64,000 nt of DNA, from NCBI RefSeq assembly GCF_000208745.1, contig NC_030858.1, positions 28,688,424 to 28,752,423 of the forward strand. The letters are read 5' to 3'. The stretch comes from Theobroma cacao (Eukaryota; Streptophyta; Magnoliopsida; Malvales; Malvaceae). The notes under the pieces are model-generated. The model saw nothing but the letters and a program-made list of their open reading frames with translations, did not search any database and had not been told where the DNA came from. Made by a program: the position numbers and the translations under genes. Below are positions 61,086-64,000 of this stretch, piece after piece. Positions within the stretch are counted from its first letter, which is position 1, and the number at the start of each line of letters is the position of its first letter.

Positions 61086-62545
61086 TATTTTCCGATAATT
61101 TTCCAACCAAACTTTATCTGTTGAAAAATTTCGTTAAAAATGGATCGATAAGTTGTTGGAAAGGGCCGGATAATAAGTCCGTTGCTATTTTTCTGGAAAT
61201 TCAATGCACTTTCTCCGTCGAAAAAAAATGGTTTTTTTTTTTCTGTAGTGGAACTTAACGGTACCTTAGTAGTTAAGGGAGTTATAGTATGTTCATGAAA
61301 AAGTTATGCATCGTGAAATATTAATATATATTAATGGAGCATTTATTTAAATGTAGATCAATGTATCTGTTCTTATATATATAACTTGATTTAGTAGAAA
61401 TTTTCTGAAAACCTCTTTCAATAGTCGATTTTGAGAAATTCTTGAAGACTAATTAAAACGGAGAAGAAATTCTCTTCTTTTATAGTACGGCAACAGATCT
61501 CGATCCTTTTTGTATTGTATGAAGCTTTTATCATGCTTCTCGTCTGCACAACAAAGTTGCAATGTTGGTGTTGAGATCCCCAATAAAAGTTCATGGTCGG
61601 CTTTATTTTTTTCTCTTTATAATTATAAAAACATGATAAAAAAAATTGAAACCTGATTTACTAAACTCATTATTCAAAGAAATAGAAATATAATGAAGGT
61701 CCTTAATTGATTAAGAGCAAATCAAAGATTGTGATAAATAAGTCAACCTCATTTATCTAATTACAAGATGTTAGATTCTGTCTTACTAAGAGCAAAAATT
61801 ATTCTATTTTCTAGAATGTTTTATATTGTAAAAATTATAGGGTTTTGCCCTTTGATCTTAATTTCTGCATTTCTTTACTTCCTTTGTTGATCTAGTGTGA
61901 TGTGAATATATAAATGACCTTTGACAATTTGATTTATCGACATGTATTGTTTTAAATTTGTGTGTATATATAGTATATATATTCTAATATGAAAAGAAAA
62001 TGGGACCACTATACATAAAAGAAAATTAATTCAATTCCTGGGCTGCGCGAAAGCGCTGCGATCAGGCCTCAAGTTTTACTATGCTTTGCTTCTTCCAATA
62101 AAAAAAAAAAAACTTTGATCCATAAAATAAAATAAATAATAAACTTTAACATTCTATCAGAAAAATTTAAGGAACGCTCTAACATCACTATGGTTTTCTT
62201 TACAACTAATATTAAATTTTAACTCCAAAATTTTTTAATTTTTTCCCTTTTTTCTTGATATTTTATTGACATCTTAGATGCAAATTAAGGTCACTATATC
62301 GCTTAAGATATATACAGTGAAATTTGATTAACGAAAATAAATAAGAGAGTAGTCGACCCAACGTCCAGGTACGGATATACCATATTGAGTCGTGGGGGTA
62401 GCTGTCCCCATTGAACTTTTGAAAATGTGTCGAAATAATATATATAAATTTAAAATTTTAATAAAAATATTCCTTTTGCCTCCACAAAATTTTTCATCTT
62501 GCTTAAATTTATGAGAAGGTACATGTAGAGGGACCGAGTCACATC

Positions 62546-62565
62546 TATATATATATATATATATA
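62546..62565 (+). repeat. (TA)n microsatellite
   Basis: Ten TA units, about 180 bp upstream of the broken extensin TATA box. Confidence 0.85.
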
Positions 62566-62744
62566 ACACGGTTTCTCTGACTTTTTCATTACAAATCCAT
62601 AAGCTAACATGGGCTAGCTAGTGGGAAAACACGAACGAAAAGATGAAATGAACGAACATGAAACAATATTTAAAGATTTACATCCAGCCTCTTAGGTTAT
62701 TAAATAAGAACAATTATTCAGTAAATGATTATTGAAGAGAGCAC

Positions 62745-62750
62745 TATAAA
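62745..62750 (+). promoter_or_regulatory. TATA box conserved in front of the broken extensin copy
   Basis: TATAAA lies in the context ATTGAAGAGAGCACTATAAA, differing at one base from the same block before the intact extensin. Downstream, CAATAGTTCTTA is also shared. Confidence 0.65.
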
Positions 62751-62843
62751 TGGGGATAGCTACAATCTTAGTATCTCAGCAATCAATCGACAAAGCAATA
62801 GTTCTTACATCTATTTACCAGTGTAAGAGTTCAACTGCTAGCA

Positions 62844-63119
62844 ATGAAATCGCCTGGACTGCCAGGGCTGGTTTATGCCTTGGCATTTTGCCTCATAGTC
62901 ACCATTGTGGCAGCCACCTGCCCAACTTACAAGCATGCATCCCCTCCACCACCAAAGCACCCATACCACCCACCGGGCCACTAGAAGTCACCTCCACCTC
63001 CAAAGCATTCCCCTCCACCATATCAATACAAGTCACTGCCTCCTCCTGTAAAATCTGCACCTCCACCATACCTGTCACAGTCCAAATCCCGAGCCCTGAC
63101 CGGCACATGGGCTCAATGA
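62844..63119 (+). pseudogene. Second extensin copy, broken by a stop and truncated
   Basis: From ATG 62844 the frame gives MKSPGLPGLVYALAFCLI, then TIVAA, an extensin signal peptide like that of the gene at 28029. It is followed by YKHASPPPPKHPYHPPGH and a TAG at 62982 in the place of Tyr before [16 protein letters not shown]. The same frame then reads extensin-type residues to about 63082 and ends at TGA 63117 after sequence that no longer resembles extensin. The long repeat array is missing. The promoter core matches the first gene. It is probably a duplicate of that gene or of a sister extensin, now dead. A 46-residue secreted peptide could in principle still be made. Confidence 0.75.
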
Positions 63120-64000
63120 GTATAGCCCACTAAGCCCAAGTAAGTCTTTTTTTTTTATGCAATCCTGATTGTCATTTCAGCAATCATTCCTAAAGTCACA
63201 TTTCATAACTCTCAACTATAAAATATTCAATGATATACTATGGCAATCAAATACTTATATTTATATAATTCAAAATAATGTCACCCATTGCCAACTCATA
63301 GTGGCATCATCAATCAAAATACATATATTGTTTATACTATGAATCTTAGTGATTTACATCACGAGTACGTATACGCAAGCAAAAGGCTCTTAACTATCAG
63401 CGGAGTGACTTTGGGTGAAGGTACAACTACTGAATGCCATGGTACCTACCAAAAGACGAATACAGGTGGACACCTCAATTTAGGTCCCAACTGTCTCCGA
63501 CTCTGAAAACATAAAGTTTAAAAGAGTGAGTATAAACCCAGTGAGTGAACATAAGAAGGGAACAAGCAAACGATACGGAAAGTTTTAGAAAACATGATGC
63601 ACTTATATAAAAAAAATACAATTTAGCTTAATTTCTTGTAAAGCCCCTTAATTCAACATTTGATTATTTAATCCCTTAGGGTGAAGGATCTAGGATCAAC
63701 AACGAAGTTGAAAAGAGTGGAAACTACAACAAATATCCAAGCAAGACAAGTAAGACAGAGAATTTCTCGCTGCAATGAAAATCAATTTGGAAGCAATTAA
63801 CAATTTCAACATTCAACATTCATTGTAATCACATAATATTTTCTTTAACTTCTTTACGATATGTGTAAACATGTATACAACCATCGGCTCATCAGCTCAT
63901 GTGTACTACCATACCGCACAAGGCAATATCATCATGTACACTTGCACACCACATCATCACCGGCATGTGCACTCCCACACCGCACACCACCGGCACCGTC
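63120..64000. repeat. Repeat-like sequence to the window edge, possible Ty3/gypsy LTR or leader
   Basis: From about 63083 the sequence (CCGAGCCCTGACCGGCACAT, GAGTATAGCCCACTAAGCCC; later CAACTGTCTCCGACTCTGAA, GAGTATAAACCCAGTGAGTG; and at the end repeated CACACCGCACA and ACCGGCA words) has the feel of plant Ty3/gypsy LTR or leader DNA. That judgement is from memory and no LTR pair is visible in the window. No coding frame is supported. Confidence 0.3.

Larger units (their letters stand above)
59467..62744. other. Intergenic region with microsatellites, no supported gene
   Basis: AT-rich for the most part. 60120-60260 and 60480-60720 are GC-richer islands without a credible frame. A GCGCGAAAGCGC hairpin is at 62045-62056 in another small GC-rich patch. 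The final 50 bp form the upstream part of the broken extensin promoter. Confidence 0.4.

Noticed and set aside
1..64000. tRNA, rRNA, CRISPR or bacterial-type gene clusters
   Set aside because: None seen: no tRNA box pairs with a foldable clover leaf, no regularly spaced repeats, no operon-like gene packing; splicing and repeats are those of a plant nuclear genome.

Overview
The window is nuclear DNA of a eudicot plant. It is AT-rich. Its genes have GT-AG introns and long spliced 5' leaders, and it holds a dicot-type Ser-(Pro)4 extensin and most of the usual plant transposon superfamilies. I could not fix the genus. No prokaryotic system, CRISPR array, tRNA or rRNA was seen.

Gene-rich left half (1-30000), all genes on the + strand: an intronless trihelix transcription factor (1239-2603); a three-exon mitochondrial ADP/ATP carrier (8889-10332); an intronless mitochondrial PLS-class PPR protein matching SLOW GROWTH 1 (11079-13187); a seven-exon RING-H2 E3 ligase of the BIG BROTHER family (18772-25666); and an extensin (28029-29504) whose reading frame stops 49 codons short of a still recognisable extensin C-terminus. 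The 3.1-6.9 kb interval is a nest of small DNA transposons: a hAT element with a perfect 8-bp target duplication inside an older Mutator-like element, followed by two further inverted-repeat elements.

Transposon-rich right half (30976-64000): a 4.4-kb CACTA-type element with a 3-bp target duplication; directly beside it a roughly 10.5-kb Helitron-like segment that carries an intron-containing fragment of an aminopeptidase M1 gene and a decayed RPA1-like gene; a 5'-truncated LINE; a MITE; an old internally deleted Ty1/copia element; a complete but stop-ridden Ty1/copia element (51485-56537) with two LTRs, a tRNA-Met type primer site and a perfect 5-bp target duplication; a 1.06-kb fold-back element; and at 62.8 kb a second, broken extensin copy that keeps the same promoter core as the first, cut off by what looks like LTR-type repeat.

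The host genes do not form a pathway. The carrier and the PPR protein are both mitochondrial and adjacent, but nothing in the sequence shows this is more than coincidence. The most informative observations are the two extensin copies with independent Tyr-to-stop changes, the gene-capturing Helitron-like segment abutting a CACTA element, and the datable nested insertions. Starts given here are ATG codons; several longest open frames begin at TTG or GTG and were shortened.
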